Positions 36,953-47,663 of a stretch of DNA of 64,000 nt are shown piece by piece. The position numbers and the translations under genes were made by a program. Numbering within the stretch: position 1 is the first letter of the stretch; each line of letters opens with the position of its first letter. The notes beneath the pieces are model-generated. The model had not been told where the DNA came from. It ran no database searches and saw only the letters and a program-made list of their open reading frames with translations. Origin of the DNA: Borborobacter arsenicus (GTDB lineage: Bacteria; Pseudomonadota; Alphaproteobacteria; Rhizobiales; Rhizobiaceae). The stretch is from contig NZ_RKST01000019.1 of the NCBI RefSeq assembly GCF_003934165.1, forward strand, positions 37,058 to 101,057. The letters run 5' to 3'.

Positions 36953-37549
36953 ATGTCCAAACTGCTTTATGCATCCGCATCGCCCTACAGCGCGAAGGTG
37001 CGGATGGCCGCCGCTTATGCGGGTGTCGCGCTTCAGGCCGTCACGACCGACACCAATGCCGAGCCGGCGGAACTCATCAATGCCAATCCGCTCGGAAAGA
37101 TACCTGTATTGATCACCGAAGACGGCGAATCGGTGTTCGACAGCCGCGCCATCACCCAGCATCTCAACCGTGTATCCGGCAATCTTCTGTTTCCGCGAAA
37201 CCAGGCCAAGCGGCTCGACGCTGAGCGGCTGGAAGCGCTGGCCGACGGCATCTGCGACTGCCTGCTGGCGCATGTCTATGAACGCCGCTTCCACCCGGAG
37301 GAGAAAGTCCATGAGCCGTGGCTGGAAAAGCAGTGGTCGAAGGTGGTGCGCGCGCTGGACGAGTTGAATGCCAATCCACCCAAGCTGCCCAAGAAGGTCA
37401 ATGCCGGCCACATCGCGCTGCGCGCCTGTCTTGGCTATATGGACCTGCGCTTTGCCGGCAAGTGGGAACGCGGCCGCTCCAAGCTCAAGCGCTGGGCCGC
37501 GCGATTCGATGAGAAGTTTCCGGAATTGAAGCCCTACCTCCCATCCTAA
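36953..37549 (+). CDS. Glutathione S-transferase family protein
   Basis: 198 residues: N-terminal thioredoxin-fold domain with the family SPYSAKVRMAA and the glutathione-binding NPLGKIPVLI ... FDSRAITQHL, then an all-helical C-terminal domain. Active-site Ser/Tyr assignment is not certain from sequence. Cytoplasmic. It converges on the porin gene across a repeat and a strong two-way terminator. Confidence 0.88.
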   Translation: MSKLLYASASPYSAKVRMAAAYAGVALQAVTTDTNAEPAELINANPLGKIPVLITEDGESVFDSRAITQHLNRVSGNLLFPRNQAKRLDAERLEALADGICDCLLAHVYERRFHPEEKVHEPWLEKQWSKVVRALDELNANPPKLPKKVNAGHIALRACLGYMDLRFAGKWERGRSKLKRWAARFDEKFPELKPYLPS

Positions 37550-37550
37550 A

Positions 37551-37656
37551 AGTGTTTGATCCCGAAAAGTTGCAGACTTTTCGGACCAGATCATGCCTCA
37601 AGAATAAAGACTTAGAGCGAGATAGCGCTTCAAGGAAAAGTCATCGCGCTCTAAGT
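37551..37656. repeat. RIME-like palindromic repeat of Rhizobiales
   Basis: Two hairpins in tandem: CCGAAAAGT-tgcag-ACTTTTCGG (37562-37584), then CTTAGAGCG ... CGCTCTAAG (37611-37655). The sequence around them, 'agagcg-n-ttcaaggaaaagtcat-n-cgctcta', matches the dispersed RIME-type intergenic element of rhizobia as I remember it. It lies immediately after the GST stop. Confidence 0.7.
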
Positions 37657-37665
37657 GCAGACACG

Positions 37666-37703
37666 AAAAAGCCGGGTATCCCGTGAGGAACACCCGGCTT
37701 TTT
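37666..37703. terminator. Bidirectional terminator between GST and porin
   Basis: A 12-bp perfect stem (AAAAAGCCGGGT / ACCCGGCTTTTT) with a 14-base loop gives T-runs on both strands. It serves the two genes that converge here. Confidence 0.85.
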
Positions 37704-37727
37704 CTGCCCGCCCGCTAGGGGCGATTG

Positions 37728-38390
37728 TTAGAACTTCATACCGATGCCGAACTGGATGCGATGATCCGTGGCATCGACTTCGCGGGTGCCGATACCCGTG
37801 GTGAAGTCTTCGCTGCCATAGTCGGTGTAGCGATATTCGACGCGGCCGAACACCTGGTCGGTGATCTTGACGTCGGTGCCGACGCCAGCGGTCCAGCCGA
37901 ACATCGTGTTGCGGTCGCTGATGCCGCCCTGGGTAACCTTCAGGCTCTGCGCAGCGCCACCGGCCGTGATGTAGGGCAGAATGTCCGGCGTTATCGCATA
38001 GCCAAGACGGCCACGCAGCGAGCCGTTCGCACCGCCGTCAACCGTGGTGCCGGCGTTATCGCCGCTGAAGTCGCCGTAGCCGATATCGGCTTCAACGCCG
38101 GCCACGAAGTTGTCCGACTGCCAGTTGTAACCGGCGAAACCGGTGCCGACAAAGCCATCGGTTTCGATCGTGTTGCCCGGCTCTTCAGCCTCGCCGGAAA
38201 AGCCGTAACCAAGGGTTACACCGGCATAGGGGCCGGACCAGGTGTTAAGCGGAGGTACTTCCATCGGTGCCGCAGGTGCCGGCGGCTCTTCCATGACGAC
38301 ATCGGCCGCATTGGCAGGGACAACGCCGGCAAGGGCGATGAGCCCGAGCGCAACCGCAAAGGGGCGCGCAAATTTCAAATTGGCTTCCAT
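37728..38390 (-). CDS. Omp25/Omp31-type outer-membrane porin
   Basis: 220 residues: a signal peptide ending PANA, a short Pro-rich stretch, then an eight-stranded barrel pattern starting NTWSGPYAGVTLGYGF and ending in the outer-membrane signature FGIGMKF with C-terminal Phe. This is the alphaproteobacterial Omp25/RopB family, abundant outer-membrane proteins of structural and host-contact roles. The ATG follows AAGGAG. A perfect EcfG promoter ~75 bases upstream places it under the general stress response. Confidence 0.9.
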   Translation of the reverse strand: MEANLKFARPFAVALGLIALAGVVPANAADVVMEEPPAPAAPMEVPPLNTWSGPYAGVTLGYGFSGEAEEPGNTIETDGFVGTGFAGYNWQSDNFVAGVEADIGYGDFSGDNAGTTVDGGANGSLRGRLGYAITPDILPYITAGGAAQSLKVTQGGISDRNTMFGWTAGVGTDVKITDQVFGRVEYRYTDYGSEDFTTGIGTREVDATDHRIQFGIGMKF

Positions 38391-38461
38391 TTTTCTCTAC
38401 TCCTTAAGCCACAGCACTTGAAAACTTCTGTGGGGGCATCCCTAATCCCGCTGGGAGGAAT

Positions 38462-38486
38462 AACGGGCTGGGTGCCTGACGGTTCC
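38462..38486 (-). promoter_or_regulatory. EcfG promoter of the Omp25-type gene
   Basis: On the minus strand GGAAC, 16 bases, CGTT: identical in spacing to the small-RNA promoter at 2023-2047. It gives a leader of about 65 bases before the ATG. The remaining ~300 bases up to the FolM-like gene show no gene. Confidence 0.75.
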
Positions 38487-38791
38487 CAATGTCATGTCGA
38501 ATTGCGGCTGGAGCGCACCTGAAGTTGGGTCTTTAGCTGGCCGAAATGTGGCGGAAACTTGACGTTGCACTTGCGCAACAGAAATGGCGACGACGTTGGC
38601 CGACATTTGGCTAAGGTCGCTTGGTATAAGGGATTTTAGACCCTATATGGGAGCTGTCCGCGATGGTTTCCTGCCGGATCTGGCGCGTTTTCGGGCGCCT
38701 TGCCACAATGCAGCCAAATCGACGAACGGAAATTAACGATGGGTAGCCGGCGGATTGATCCACGGCCGCTTGCAAAATGAAGGGTGGACAG

Positions 38792-39556
38792 ATGACGAAC
38801 CCCGGCCGGACGGCTCTGGTGACGGGCGGCGCCAAAAGAGTGGGCAGGGCCATCGTCGAAGACCTTGCCGGCCACGGATTTGCCGTGGCCATCCATTGCA
38901 ATAGCTCGCGCGTGGAAGCCGATGCGGTGGTGCAATCGATTCGGCAGGCCGGTGGCCGCGCAAGCGTGGTGCAGGCCGACCTGACCGACACCCAGGCCGT
39001 TGACGGGCTGGTCGCGCAGGCGATGGCCGAGATCGGGCCGATCGGGCTCTTGGTCAACAATGCGTCGGTGTTCGAGCCCGACCAGCTCGGCGACTTCGAC
39101 TGGGCTACCTGGGACCGGCATTTTGCCGTTCATTTGAAGGCGCCGGCGCTCCTGACCCGCAGATTTGCCGAAGCGCTCCCGCCCGAGCAGGAGGGATTGG
39201 TGGTCAATCTCGTGGACCAAAGGGTGTGGAAGCCGACACCCATGTTCTTTTCTTATGCACTGTCCAAATCCGCGCTGTGGGCGGCGACACAAACGATGGC
39301 GCAGGCGCTGGCGCCGAGGATTCGCGTCAACGCCATCGCGCCGGGGCCGACGCTTGCGAATGCAAGGCAGGATGCAAGCGATTTCACAGCGCAGGTGGAG
39401 GGCCTGATTCTCGGCCGCGGCCCGCAGCTTGCCGATTTTGGCGCAACCATCCGCTATCTATGGGAGCAGCGTTCGGTGACCGGCCAGATGATCGCACTTG
39501 ATGGCGGCCAGCATCTTGCATGGCAGACGCCGGATGTGACAGGCATGTTGGAATGA
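38792..39556 (+). CDS. SDR oxidoreductase, FolM/pteridine-reductase-like
   Basis: 254 residues. The cofactor motif reads TGGAKRVG and the following conserved segment NNASVF, with the active site YALSK after [12 protein letters not shown]. These variants are typical of pteridine or dihydromonapterin reductases rather than of ordinary SDRs. The likely role is NADPH-dependent reduction of a pterin, an inference. The ATG used follows GGTGGA; an ATG five codons upstream lacks a site. Its stop overlaps the uvrC start (ATGA). Confidence 0.8.
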   Translation: MTNPGRTALVTGGAKRVGRAIVEDLAGHGFAVAIHCNSSRVEADAVVQSIRQAGGRASVVQADLTDTQAVDGLVAQAMAEIGPIGLLVNNASVFEPDQLGDFDWATWDRHFAVHLKAPALLTRRFAEALPPEQEGLVVNLVDQRVWKPTPMFFSYALSKSALWAATQTMAQALAPRIRVNAIAPGPTLANARQDASDFTAQVEGLILGRGPQLADFGATIRYLWEQRSVTGQMIALDGGQHLAWQTPDVTGMLE

Positions 39557-41628
39557 GCCCCAAGGACCCCAATTCCAGGCTGCGACGCGGATCGATGGCA
39601 GCCGGAGACGATATTGCCGGCTTCATGCCTGGTCATGAGGTCGAGCAGGATGAGGAGCCGACCGTCGACCCCGCGACGCCTTCGGTATCGGACGCGGCCT
39701 TCACCGCCGTCGACTGGACACCGCCGGCCGCCGATGGTGATCAGCCGGACGGCGCCAAGGTGATCCAGGCGCTGGTCAAGCGCCTCCCCAACGCGCCGGG
39801 TGTCTATCGCATGATGAATGCAGCCGGCGACGTGCTCTATGTCGGCAAGGCGCGCAGCCTGAAAAAGCGCGTCACCAGCTATGCGCAGGGGCGCTTCCAC
39901 ACCATGCGCATCGGCCGCATGGTGCGCGAAACGGCGACGATGGAGTTCGTCGTCACCCGCACCGAAATCGAGGCGTTGCTGCTTGAGGCCAATCTTATCA
40001 AGCGCCTGCGGCCGCGATTCAACGTGCTTTTGCGCGACGACAAGTCGTTTCCCTATATTCTGCTGACCGGCGACCACCCGTCGCCCGGCATTTTCAAGCA
40101 TCGTGGTGCGCGCTCACGCAAGGGCGACTATTTCGGCCCCTTCGCCTCGGCTGGCGCGGTCGATCGCACCATCAATTCGCTGCAGCGCGCCTTTCTGCTG
40201 CGCACCTGCACCGATTCGGTCTTCGAGAGCCGCACAAGGCCGTGCCTGCTCTATCAGATCAAGCGCTGCTCGGCGCCGTGTACCGGTGAAATTTCGGCGG
40301 CGGACTATGCCGCGCTGGTGGACGAGGCGAAGGATTTCCTTTCAGGCCGCAGCCAGAAGGTGAAGACCGAGATTTCGGCTGCCATGCAGGAGGCAGCCGA
40401 GGAACTCGATTTCGAGCGTGCCGCGATCTATCGCGACCGGCTGTCAGCCCTGTCGCATGTGCAGAGCCATCAGGGAATCAACCCGCAGGCGACACAGGAG
40501 GCGGACGTCTTCGCCATCCATCAGGAAGGCGGGCATATCTGCATCCAGGTGTTCTTCTTCCGCACCGGGCAGAACTGGGGCAACCGCGCCTATTTCCCGA
40601 AGGCCGATCCGGCTCTTGAAGCGGGCGAGGTGCTGGGATCGTTCTTGGCGCAGTTCTATGACGACAAACCGTCACCGCGCCTGATCCTGCTATCGCACGC
40701 GGTGGAGGAACAGGATCTTTTGTGCGAGGCGCTGTCCACGCGTGCCGGTCAAAAGGTGGCGATTGCGGTGCCGCGCCGGGGCGAGAAGAAGGATCTGGTC
40801 GATCACGCAGCGCAAAACGCCCGCGAGGCGCTGGGGCGGCGGCTGGCCGAAACCTCCACCCAGGCGCGACTGCTGGCCGGCCTGGCCGAGACCTTCGGGC
40901 TGGAAAAGACCCCGACCCGTATCGAGGTCTATGATAATTCCCACATCATGGGCACCAATGCGGTGGGCGCAATGATCGTGGCCGGGCCGGAAGGCTTCGT
41001 GAAGAACCAGTATCGCAAGTTCAACATCCGCTCGACCGAGATCACGCCCGGCGACGATTTCGGCATGATGCGCGAGGTCATGGAACGGCGCTTTTCCCGG
41101 CTGCTGAAGGAGCATGCCGCACCGGAGGTGAATGGGAACGAGGCGGAGGAGGAGAGCGGCGGTTCGGCCTTTCCAGCTTGGCCGGATGTGATCTTCATCG
41201 ATGGCGGGCAGGGCCAGATGACGGCGGTGCGCGCTATTCTCGACCAGCTTGGCATTGCCGACCGGGTCACCGCGATCGGCGTTGCCAAGGGTCAGGACCG
41301 CGAAGCCGGCCGCGAGCGGTTCTTCGTCGAAGGCAAGCCCTCATTCTCGCTGCCGATCCGCGACCCCGTGCTCTATTTCGTGCAGAGGTTGCGCGACGAG
41401 GCTCATCGCTTCGCCATCGGCTCGCACCGGGCGCGGCGCAAGAAGGAAATGGTTCGCAATCCGCTCGACGAGATCAGCGGCATCGGGCCGGGCCGCAAGC
41501 GCGCGTTGCTGCTTCACTTTGGCACGGCCAAGGCAGTCAGCCGGGCGGCTATAGAGGATCTGGTGGCTGTGGATGGCATTTCGGAGCATGTTGCACGTCT
41601 CGTTTACAATCATTTTCACGAAAATTAG
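39553..41628 (+). CDS. uvrC: Excinuclease ABC subunit C
   Basis: 691 residues. An N-terminal acidic extension of ~75 residues precedes the GIY-YIG nuclease (APGVYRM ... [12 protein letters not shown]). A UVR motif ([15 protein letters not shown]), the RNase H-like second nuclease ([15 protein letters not shown]) and C-terminal HhH repeats ([13 protein letters not shown]) follow. UvrC cuts on both sides of a lesion after UvrB loading. The extension and the split before AFPAWPDV (Glu/Gly-rich insert near 540) are family variants. It is coupled to the SDR gene by a four-base overlap and followed by pgsA. Confidence 0.96.
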   Translation: MSPKDPNSRLRRGSMAAGDDIAGFMPGHEVEQDEEPTVDPATPSVSDAAFTAVDWTPPAADGDQPDGAKVIQALVKRLPNAPGVYRMMNAAGDVLYVGKARSLKKRVTSYAQGRFHTMRIGRMVRETATMEFVVTRTEIEALLLEANLIKRLRPRFNVLLRDDKSFPYILLTGDHPSPGIFKHRGARSRKGDYFGPFASAGAVDRTINSLQRAFLLRTCTDSVFESRTRPCLLYQIKRCSAPCTGEISAADYAALVDEAKDFLSGRSQKVKTEISAAMQEAAEELDFERAAIYRDRLSALSHVQSHQGINPQATQEADVFAIHQEGGHICIQVFFFRTGQNWGNRAYFPKADPALEAGEVLGSFLAQFYDDKPSPRLILLSHAVEEQDLLCEALSTRAGQKVAIAVPRRGEKKDLVDHAAQNAREALGRRLAETSTQARLLAGLAETFGLEKTPTRIEVYDNSHIMGTNAVGAMIVAGPEGFVKNQYRKFNIRSTEITPGDDFGMMREVMERRFSRLLKEHAAPEVNGNEAEEESGGSAFPAWPDVIFIDGGQGQMTAVRAILDQLGIADRVTAIGVAKGQDREAGRERFFVEGKPSFSLPIRDPVLYFVQRLRDEAHRFAIGSHRARRKKEMVRNPLDEISGIGPGRKRALLLHFGTAKAVSRAAIEDLVAVDGISEHVARLVYNHFHEN

Positions 41629-41731
41629 CCGTTAGCGGCCAAAAAATTTGCTGGGCCATCAATTTCCCATAGTTGACCCCCTACGTCGGGTTCTGATTTG
41701 AGTACGAAAGATAAAACGGTCACGGATCAAA

Positions 41732-42322
41732 ATGGCCAAGCGCGCTTTCAATCTTCCCAACATGCTGACCTACGCACGCATTCTTGCTGTGCCGCTGATC
41801 GTGCTGTGCTTTTTTCTTGAGGGCCGTCTACGCTCCAGCGACTTTGCCCGCTATTCTGCGCTGGCGATCTTCCTGGCGGCAAGCATTACCGACTATTTCG
41901 ACGGCTATCTGGCGCGGGCCTGGCAGCAGACCTCCAATATCGGCCGCATGCTCGACCCGATCGCCGACAAGCTTCTGGTAGCGACCTGCCTGCTGCTTCT
42001 GGCTGCCGACACCGATCGCACCATAGCCGGCTGGACGCTGTGGGCGGCAATCATCATCCTGTGCCGCGAAATCCTGGTTTCGGGCCTGCGCGAATATCTG
42101 GCGGCCTTGAAGGTCAGCGTGCCGGTGACGCAACTGGCCAAATGGAAGACCACTATCCAGATGGTGGCGATCGCCTTCCTGCTGCTGGGGCCGGCCGGCG
42201 ACAAGATCGTGCCCTATTGGACCAATGTGGGCATAACGCTTCTATGGATTTCGGCTATTGTTACGCTGTATACCGGCTATGACTATTTTCGGGCCGGCGT
42301 AAAGCATATTATCGACGAATGA
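41732..42322 (+). CDS. pgsA: CDP-diacylglycerol-glycerol-3-phosphate 3-phosphatidyltransferase
   Basis: 196 residues with the CDP-alcohol signature D54-x2-DG-x2-AR-x8-G-x3-D-x3-D79 (DYFDGYLAR ... GRMLDPIADK) and several membrane helices. It makes phosphatidylglycerol phosphate, the precursor of PG and cardiolipin. The neighbours uvrC-pgsA-moaD-moaE are the standard order in Rhizobiales, which supports pgsA over other family members. It overlaps moaD by four bases (ATGA). Confidence 0.93.
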   Translation: MAKRAFNLPNMLTYARILAVPLIVLCFFLEGRLRSSDFARYSALAIFLAASITDYFDGYLARAWQQTSNIGRMLDPIADKLLVATCLLLLAADTDRTIAGWTLWAAIIILCREILVSGLREYLAALKVSVPVTQLAKWKTTIQMVAIAFLLLGPAGDKIVPYWTNVGITLLWISAIVTLYTGYDYFRAGVKHIIDE

Positions 42323-42585
42323 ACGAGCATCCGACCAGACTGGTTTATTTCGCCTGGGTCCGCGAGCGGATCGGCAGGCAGGAAGAAGACGTGGCGCTTC
42401 CCGCCGAGGTGGAAACGGTGGCCGATCTGCTGACCTGGCTTAAAGGCCGGGGCGAGGAATATGAAAACGCCCTGCAATATCCCGAAGTGATCCGCGTCGC
42501 CATCAATCATGAGCATGTGGACCACCGGGAGAAGATAGCGGGCGCGCGTGAGATCGCGCTGTTCCCGCCGATGACCGGGGGCTGA
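42319..42585 (+). CDS. moaD: Molybdopterin synthase sulfur carrier subunit
   Basis: 88 residues of ubiquitin-like fold ending in the required Gly-Gly tail (FPPMTGG), which is thiocarboxylated and donates sulfur to precursor Z. Coupled to pgsA and four bases from moaE. Confidence 0.94.
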   Translation: MNEHPTRLVYFAWVRERIGRQEEDVALPAEVETVADLLTWLKGRGEEYENALQYPEVIRVAINHEHVDHREKIAGAREIALFPPMTGG

Positions 42586-42589
42586 GGCC

Positions 42590-43060
42590 ATGACTGCTTC
42601 GGTCGAGCCCTATGTCAGCATCCAGCGCGAGGACTTCGACGTTGCCGCCGAGATTGCGCGCCTGACCACGGGGCAGACCAATGTCGGAGCGGTGGTCAAT
42701 TTCATCGGCCTGTGCCGCGATGAGGCCGGCGCGCTTTCGGCCCTGGAACTCGAACACTATCCCGGCATGGCCAAGGCCGAGATCGCGCGCATCGCCAATG
42801 AAGCGCTTGAGCGCTGGAACCTGTGCGGACTGACGGCCATCCACCGTTTCGGCAAGATGGCGCCGGGCGACAACATCGTTCTGGTGGTGACGGCCTCCAC
42901 CCACCGCCAGGCTGCCTTCGAGGCGGCCAGCTTCCTGATGGACTATCTGAAATCGCGCGCGCCCTTCTGGAAGAAGGAGCATCGTGCGGATGGCTCGGCC
43001 GGCGATTGGGTCGATGCCAAGGAAGAAGACGATGAGGCGGCTGCTCGCTGGGCGCGATAG
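42590..43060 (+). CDS. moaE: Molybdopterin synthase catalytic subunit
   Basis: 156 residues with the MoaE core: GAVVNFIGLCRDE, LELEHYPGMA, IHRFGKM and the C-terminal KSRAPFWKKE containing the active-site Lys. With MoaD it converts precursor Z to molybdopterin, the cofactor of the molybdoenzyme encoded ~7 kb downstream. The acidic tail is slightly longer than in E. coli. Confidence 0.95.
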   Translation: MTASVEPYVSIQREDFDVAAEIARLTTGQTNVGAVVNFIGLCRDEAGALSALELEHYPGMAKAEIARIANEALERWNLCGLTAIHRFGKMAPGDNIVLVVTASTHRQAAFEAASFLMDYLKSRAPFWKKEHRADGSAGDWVDAKEEDDEAAARWAR

Positions 43061-43175
43061 AGCGTCCGACCGAAAGGGCGGAACCGTCCTATTGCGCCGG
43101 CAGCAAAACGTCCACCGCCATTGAACAACCGCAATCTCCTGCTGCAAGATCTTCAAAACAATGGAGATTTGACCG

Positions 43176-43949
43176 ATGCTCGGCAGGCTTTCGGAATTCC
43201 TGATCTTTGGACTGGCACCCTTGATGGTTGCTGCGGTGCTGTTGCCGGGCAATGCCTTGGCTGAGGAAAAGGTGATTTCCGGCGAAGTGCTCTATCGTGA
43301 GCGCATCGCACTGCCGCCGAATGCGGTCATGGCGGTGCAACTGGCCGACGTTTCGCTGGCCGACGCACCTGCGGCCATCATTGCCGAGCAGACGGTCGAT
43401 CCCGCCGGGCAGGTGCCGATCAAATTCGAGCTTCGCTTCGACGCGTCGGTCATCCAGCCGAAGATGAGCTATGCCCTACAGGCGCGCATCACGGTGGAGG
43501 ATCAGCTCTGGTTCATCACCGACACCCGCCATGAGGTGGATCCACTGGCGACGACCGAGCCGCAGACCGTGTTGGTCAAGCGCGTGGCACAGGGAGAACC
43601 GAGCGATCCCTCCACGTCCGGGATATTCGACGTCGAGTGGATCGTGGAAGCAATCGAGGGCAAACCGGCGGCGGGTGGCGTGAAGTCGACGCTAAAGATC
43701 GAGGCGGACGGACAGGTCAGCGGCCGTGGCGGCTGCAACGGCTATGGTGGCCCAGCGAAGGTTGAGGGCGAAAAGATCTCCTTTGGCAATATGCGCGCGA
43801 CCCTTATGGCTTGCGAACAGGCGGCGATGGACCAGGAGGGACGGTTTTTCGCCGCGCTGAAGGAGGTCGAGGGCTATCGCATCGAAGGTGGCAGGCTGGT
43901 GCTGGCCGACAAGGACGGCAAGGAACTGGTGCGTCTCACGAAAGGGTGA
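43176..43949 (+). CDS. Periplasmic YbaY-META domain protein
   Basis: 257 residues: a signal peptide ending ALAEE, a YbaY-like beta domain (about 32-125, ISGEVLYRERIALPPNA) and a META/HslJ domain (about 145-257) with GGCNGYGG and ATLMACEQ. Proteins of this make-up are periplasmic and associated with envelope stress or antibiotic tolerance; no reaction is known. There is no lipobox cysteine, so it is soluble rather than a lipoprotein. It converges on ndk across a strong terminator. Confidence 0.85.
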   Translation: MLGRLSEFLIFGLAPLMVAAVLLPGNALAEEKVISGEVLYRERIALPPNAVMAVQLADVSLADAPAAIIAEQTVDPAGQVPIKFELRFDASVIQPKMSYALQARITVEDQLWFITDTRHEVDPLATTEPQTVLVKRVAQGEPSDPSTSGIFDVEWIVEAIEGKPAAGGVKSTLKIEADGQVSGRGGCNGYGGPAKVEGEKISFGNMRATLMACEQAAMDQEGRFFAALKEVEGYRIEGGRLVLADKDGKELVRLTKG

Positions 43950-43966
43950 GGGCAGGCCCAAAAGCA

Positions 43967-44001
43967 GAAAGGCCGGGGCGTTGACCCCGGCCTTTCTTTT
44001 T
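43967..44001. terminator. Terminator between YbaY-META gene and ndk
   Basis: A 12-bp perfect stem (GAAAGGCCGGGG / CCCCGGCCTTTC) with a 6-base loop is followed by TTTTT on the plus strand. It can also act on transcripts from ndk. Confidence 0.85.
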
Positions 44002-44038
44002 AAATCAATCGTTTGCGCCTGAAAGGCGACTCAAATTC

Positions 44039-44461
44039 TCAGCCGACGATCTCGGTGTCGGAGAACCAGTAGCGGATTTCCTCGGCCGCGGTTTCCGGGG
44101 CATCCGAACCGTGGACGGAATTCTCACCGATCGACAGCGCATGCACCTTGCGGATGGTGCCCTCGGCGGCCTGGGCCGGATTGGTGGCACCCATCACTTC
44201 GCGGTTCTTGGCGATCGCGTTCTCGCCTTCCAGCACCTGGACGATGGTCGGGCCGGAGGACATGAACTCGACCAACTCGCCAAAGAAGGGGCGTTCCCTG
44301 TGGACGGCGTAGAAGCCTTCGGCTTCGCGGCGGCTCATCCAGACGCGGCGGGACGCGACGACGCGCAGGCCGGCATCTTCCAGCATCTTGGTGATGGCGC
44401 CGGTAAGGTTGCGGCGCGTTGCGTCCGGCTTGATCATCGAAAACGTGCGTTCGATCGCCAT
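44039..44461 (-). CDS. ndk: Nucleoside diphosphate kinase
   Basis: 140 residues with [11 protein letters not shown] at the start and the phospho-acceptor His in [12 protein letters not shown] (about 117). It equalises NTP pools by phosphate transfer from ATP. Single gene with its own promoter. Confidence 0.97.
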   Translation of the reverse strand: MAIERTFSMIKPDATRRNLTGAITKMLEDAGLRVVASRRVWMSRREAEGFYAVHRERPFFGELVEFMSSGPTIVQVLEGENAIAKNREVMGATNPAQAAEGTIRKVHALSIGENSVHGSDAPETAAEEIRYWFSDTEIVG

Positions 44462-44502
44462 GGTAGGTCCTTCTGAAATTGGGGAAAGAATGTGTGGCGG
44501 AC

Positions 44503-44531
44503 CCTATACAGGCGCGCCGCCACATTGCCAA
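44503..44531 (-). promoter_or_regulatory. Sigma-70 type promoter of ndk
   Basis: TTGGCA and TATAGG are 17 bases apart on the minus strand, ~42 bases before the ndk ATG. Confidence 0.65.
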
Positions 44532-44552
44532 TACCCAACGGTCATCTGTTGC

Positions 44553-45242
44553 CTATGCGGCTTCGACCCTGCGGCCCAGCCCGTCGTAAAGGTCGAGACA
44601 GCGCTCGAACCAACCGTTGACGGGATCGTCGGGGGCGAGGAAAGCGAAAGGCGAGGTGACGCGCACCCACTGGAATGCGCCGAAGACGATATAGTCCGGA
44701 TAGAGCGGCGTCTGCCCGCCAATGAAGGGCTGGTAGCTGAGCATGCTGCGCAGCGGCTCCAGCGATGCACGGAAAGCGGCAAGCCCGCTGTCGCGGCCGG
44801 CCGGCACGTCCTCCAGCTGCTTGCCGTAGCGCGCCTCGCGGCTTTGGCGGAAATAGACCTTGTTGGCTTCGTCCTGCCGCGCGTGGATTTCCATGAGCAC
44901 GGCCGCGCCGAGATAGGGATGCAGCGTCATCTGCGACCAGCGCTCGATGAAGCGCGCCATTGCCTTGCCGCCTTCGCCGCCGAACAGCGTCGGCCGGTCA
45001 GGATAGGCATCTTCCAGATAGAGCGCGATGGCGAAGGAATCGGCCACCACCTTGCCGCCGTCGCGGATCACCGGAATGGTTTTCGACGCACTGTCTTCCA
45101 CCTTCGGTACCTCAAGAAAGCGTGTCGGCACGCTTTTGAAATCGAGCCCCTTATGGGCCAGCGCCATCGCTGCCTTCCAGCAATGCGGGCTGAAGGGCCG
45201 GGCGGGATCGCTGCCGACAAGGTCGTAGAGCAGAATGGTCAT
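44553..45242 (-). CDS. Glutathione S-transferase family protein
   Basis: 229 residues. The N-terminal domain shows FSPHCWKAAMALAHKGL, with KTIPVIRDGG and ADSFAIALYLEDAYP, the glutathione-binding loop and SNAIL-like motif. The helical C-terminal domain is complete. The His-Cys start of the first helix recalls the beta-etherase-like group, but substrate is unknown. It is unlike the GST at 36953-37549 in sequence. Divergent from the DinB-family gene across ~70 bases. Confidence 0.85.
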   Translation of the reverse strand: MTILLYDLVGSDPARPFSPHCWKAAMALAHKGLDFKSVPTRFLEVPKVEDSASKTIPVIRDGGKVVADSFAIALYLEDAYPDRPTLFGGEGGKAMARFIERWSQMTLHPYLGAAVLMEIHARQDEANKVYFRQSREARYGKQLEDVPAGRDSGLAAFRASLEPLRSMLSYQPFIGGQTPLYPDYIVFGAFQWVRVTSPFAFLAPDDPVNGWFERCLDLYDGLGRRVEAA

Positions 45243-45310
45243 TTGCGCTTCTTTCCGATGTGGTTAGAAAGAGCGCCATAGTCTGCGCTTTGTATCTCGA
45301 AGGAAAGTCC

Positions 45311-45820
45311 ATGAAGCAGCATTTCATGATGCTGGCGGCATATAATCGCTGGGCCAATGCGCGCATCTACGATGCTGCCGCAACACTTTCGGCGGAAGAA
45401 TTCACCCGTGATACGGGGGCGTTCTTCAAGTCTATGGTGGGCACGTTGAACCATGTCCTCACTGCCGACCGTATCTGGATGAAGCGCTTTACCGGCGAGG
45501 GCGATGCGCCCGCCGCGCTCGACACGATCATCCATGCCGATTTCGGCAAGCTGCGCCTGGCACGCGAGGCGGAGGACAGGCGGATTCTGAATTGGGTGGA
45601 GGGCCTCAGCGACAAGGCGCTGGCCGGGCGTTTCTCCTATATGACGGTGACCGACATGCGCACGATCTCGCAACGCCTGGCGCCGGCACTCGATCATTTC
45701 TTCAACCACCAGACCCATCATCGCGGACAGGCGCACATGATCCTGACCGTTCTGGGCAGGCCATCGGTGGTGCTGGACTTGATCTATTTCCAGCGCACCG
45801 AGGGCAAGGCCTACGCCTGA
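45311..45820 (+). CDS. DinB family metal-binding protein
   Basis: 169 residues of the four-helix DinB fold. The likely metal-binding histidines are in LNHVLTADRIW (about 50) and HFFNHQTHHRGQ (about 135-145). The family includes thiol transferases (mycothiol, bacillithiol) but most proteobacterial members have no known role. The ATG follows AAGGAAA. It is not linked to SOS genes. Confidence 0.85.
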   Translation: MKQHFMMLAAYNRWANARIYDAAATLSAEEFTRDTGAFFKSMVGTLNHVLTADRIWMKRFTGEGDAPAALDTIIHADFGKLRLAREAEDRRILNWVEGLSDKALAGRFSYMTVTDMRTISQRLAPALDHFFNHQTHHRGQAHMILTVLGRPSVVLDLIYFQRTEGKAYA

Positions 45821-45832
45821 TCGGCTCAACAC

Positions 45833-46590
45833 CTAGGTCTTGAGCCGATAACCCGTCTTGAAGATCCAGGCGACGATGCAAAGGCAGACCGCCAGGAATA
45901 CCAGCGTCATGCCAAGGCTGATGCCGACGCTGACATCGGCGATGCCGAAGAAACTCCAGCGAAAGCCGCTGACCAGATAGACCACAGGATTGAACAGCGT
46001 CACCTTCTGCCAGAAGGGCGGCAGCATGTTGATCGAATAGAAACTGCCACCGAGGAAGGTCAGCGGCGTTACGATCAAGAGCGGCACCAGTTGCAGCTTT
46101 TCGAAGCCGTCGGCCCAGATGCCGATGATGAAGCCGAACAGGCTGAAGGTGACGGCCGTCAGCACCAGGAACAGCAGCATCCAGAACGGATGGGCGATGT
46201 GGAGCGGCACGAACAGTGCTGCCGTCGCCAGGATGATCAGCCCGAGGATGATCGATTTTGACGCCGCGGCGCCGACATAGCTCGCGGTGATTTCCAGGAA
46301 GGACACCGGCGCCGACAGGATTTCATAGATGGTACCGGTGAATTTCGGGAAATAAATGCCGAAGGAGGCGTTGGAGATACTCTGCGTCAGAAGCGAGAGC
46401 ATGATCAGCCCCGGCACGATGAAGGCGCCGTAGCTCACCCCGTCGATCTCCTCGATGCGCGAGCCGATGGCCGCGCCGAACACGACGAAATAGAGCGAGG
46501 TAGAGATGACCGGCGAGACGATGCTTTGCAGCAGCGTGCGCCAGGTGCGCGCCATTTCGAACAGATAGATCGATCGCATCGCCCGGTAGT

Positions 46591-46594
<4 letters not shown>
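45833..46594 (-). CDS. ABC-2 type transporter permease
   Basis: 253 residues with six membrane helices and the ABC-2 family signature near the end ([18 protein letters not shown]). It forms an exporter with the ATPase directly upstream, with which it shares four bases (ATGA). The family exports drugs, polysaccharides or lipids; the substrate is unknown. Confidence 0.88.
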
Positions 46595-47517
<923 letters not shown>

Positions 47518-47663
47518 GGGGAATCGCTGAGAGGTTTGACCAAGGCGGCCGTTGGAAGGTCTGCAGAATATATGGGCCAAATGCTGCGGTACAAGGCGGC
47601 CAGGCGCCGATCGTGGCCGCCCGCCCCTTGCGATCCGCAACGGTCCAGTGCAAAAGCCGGCAC

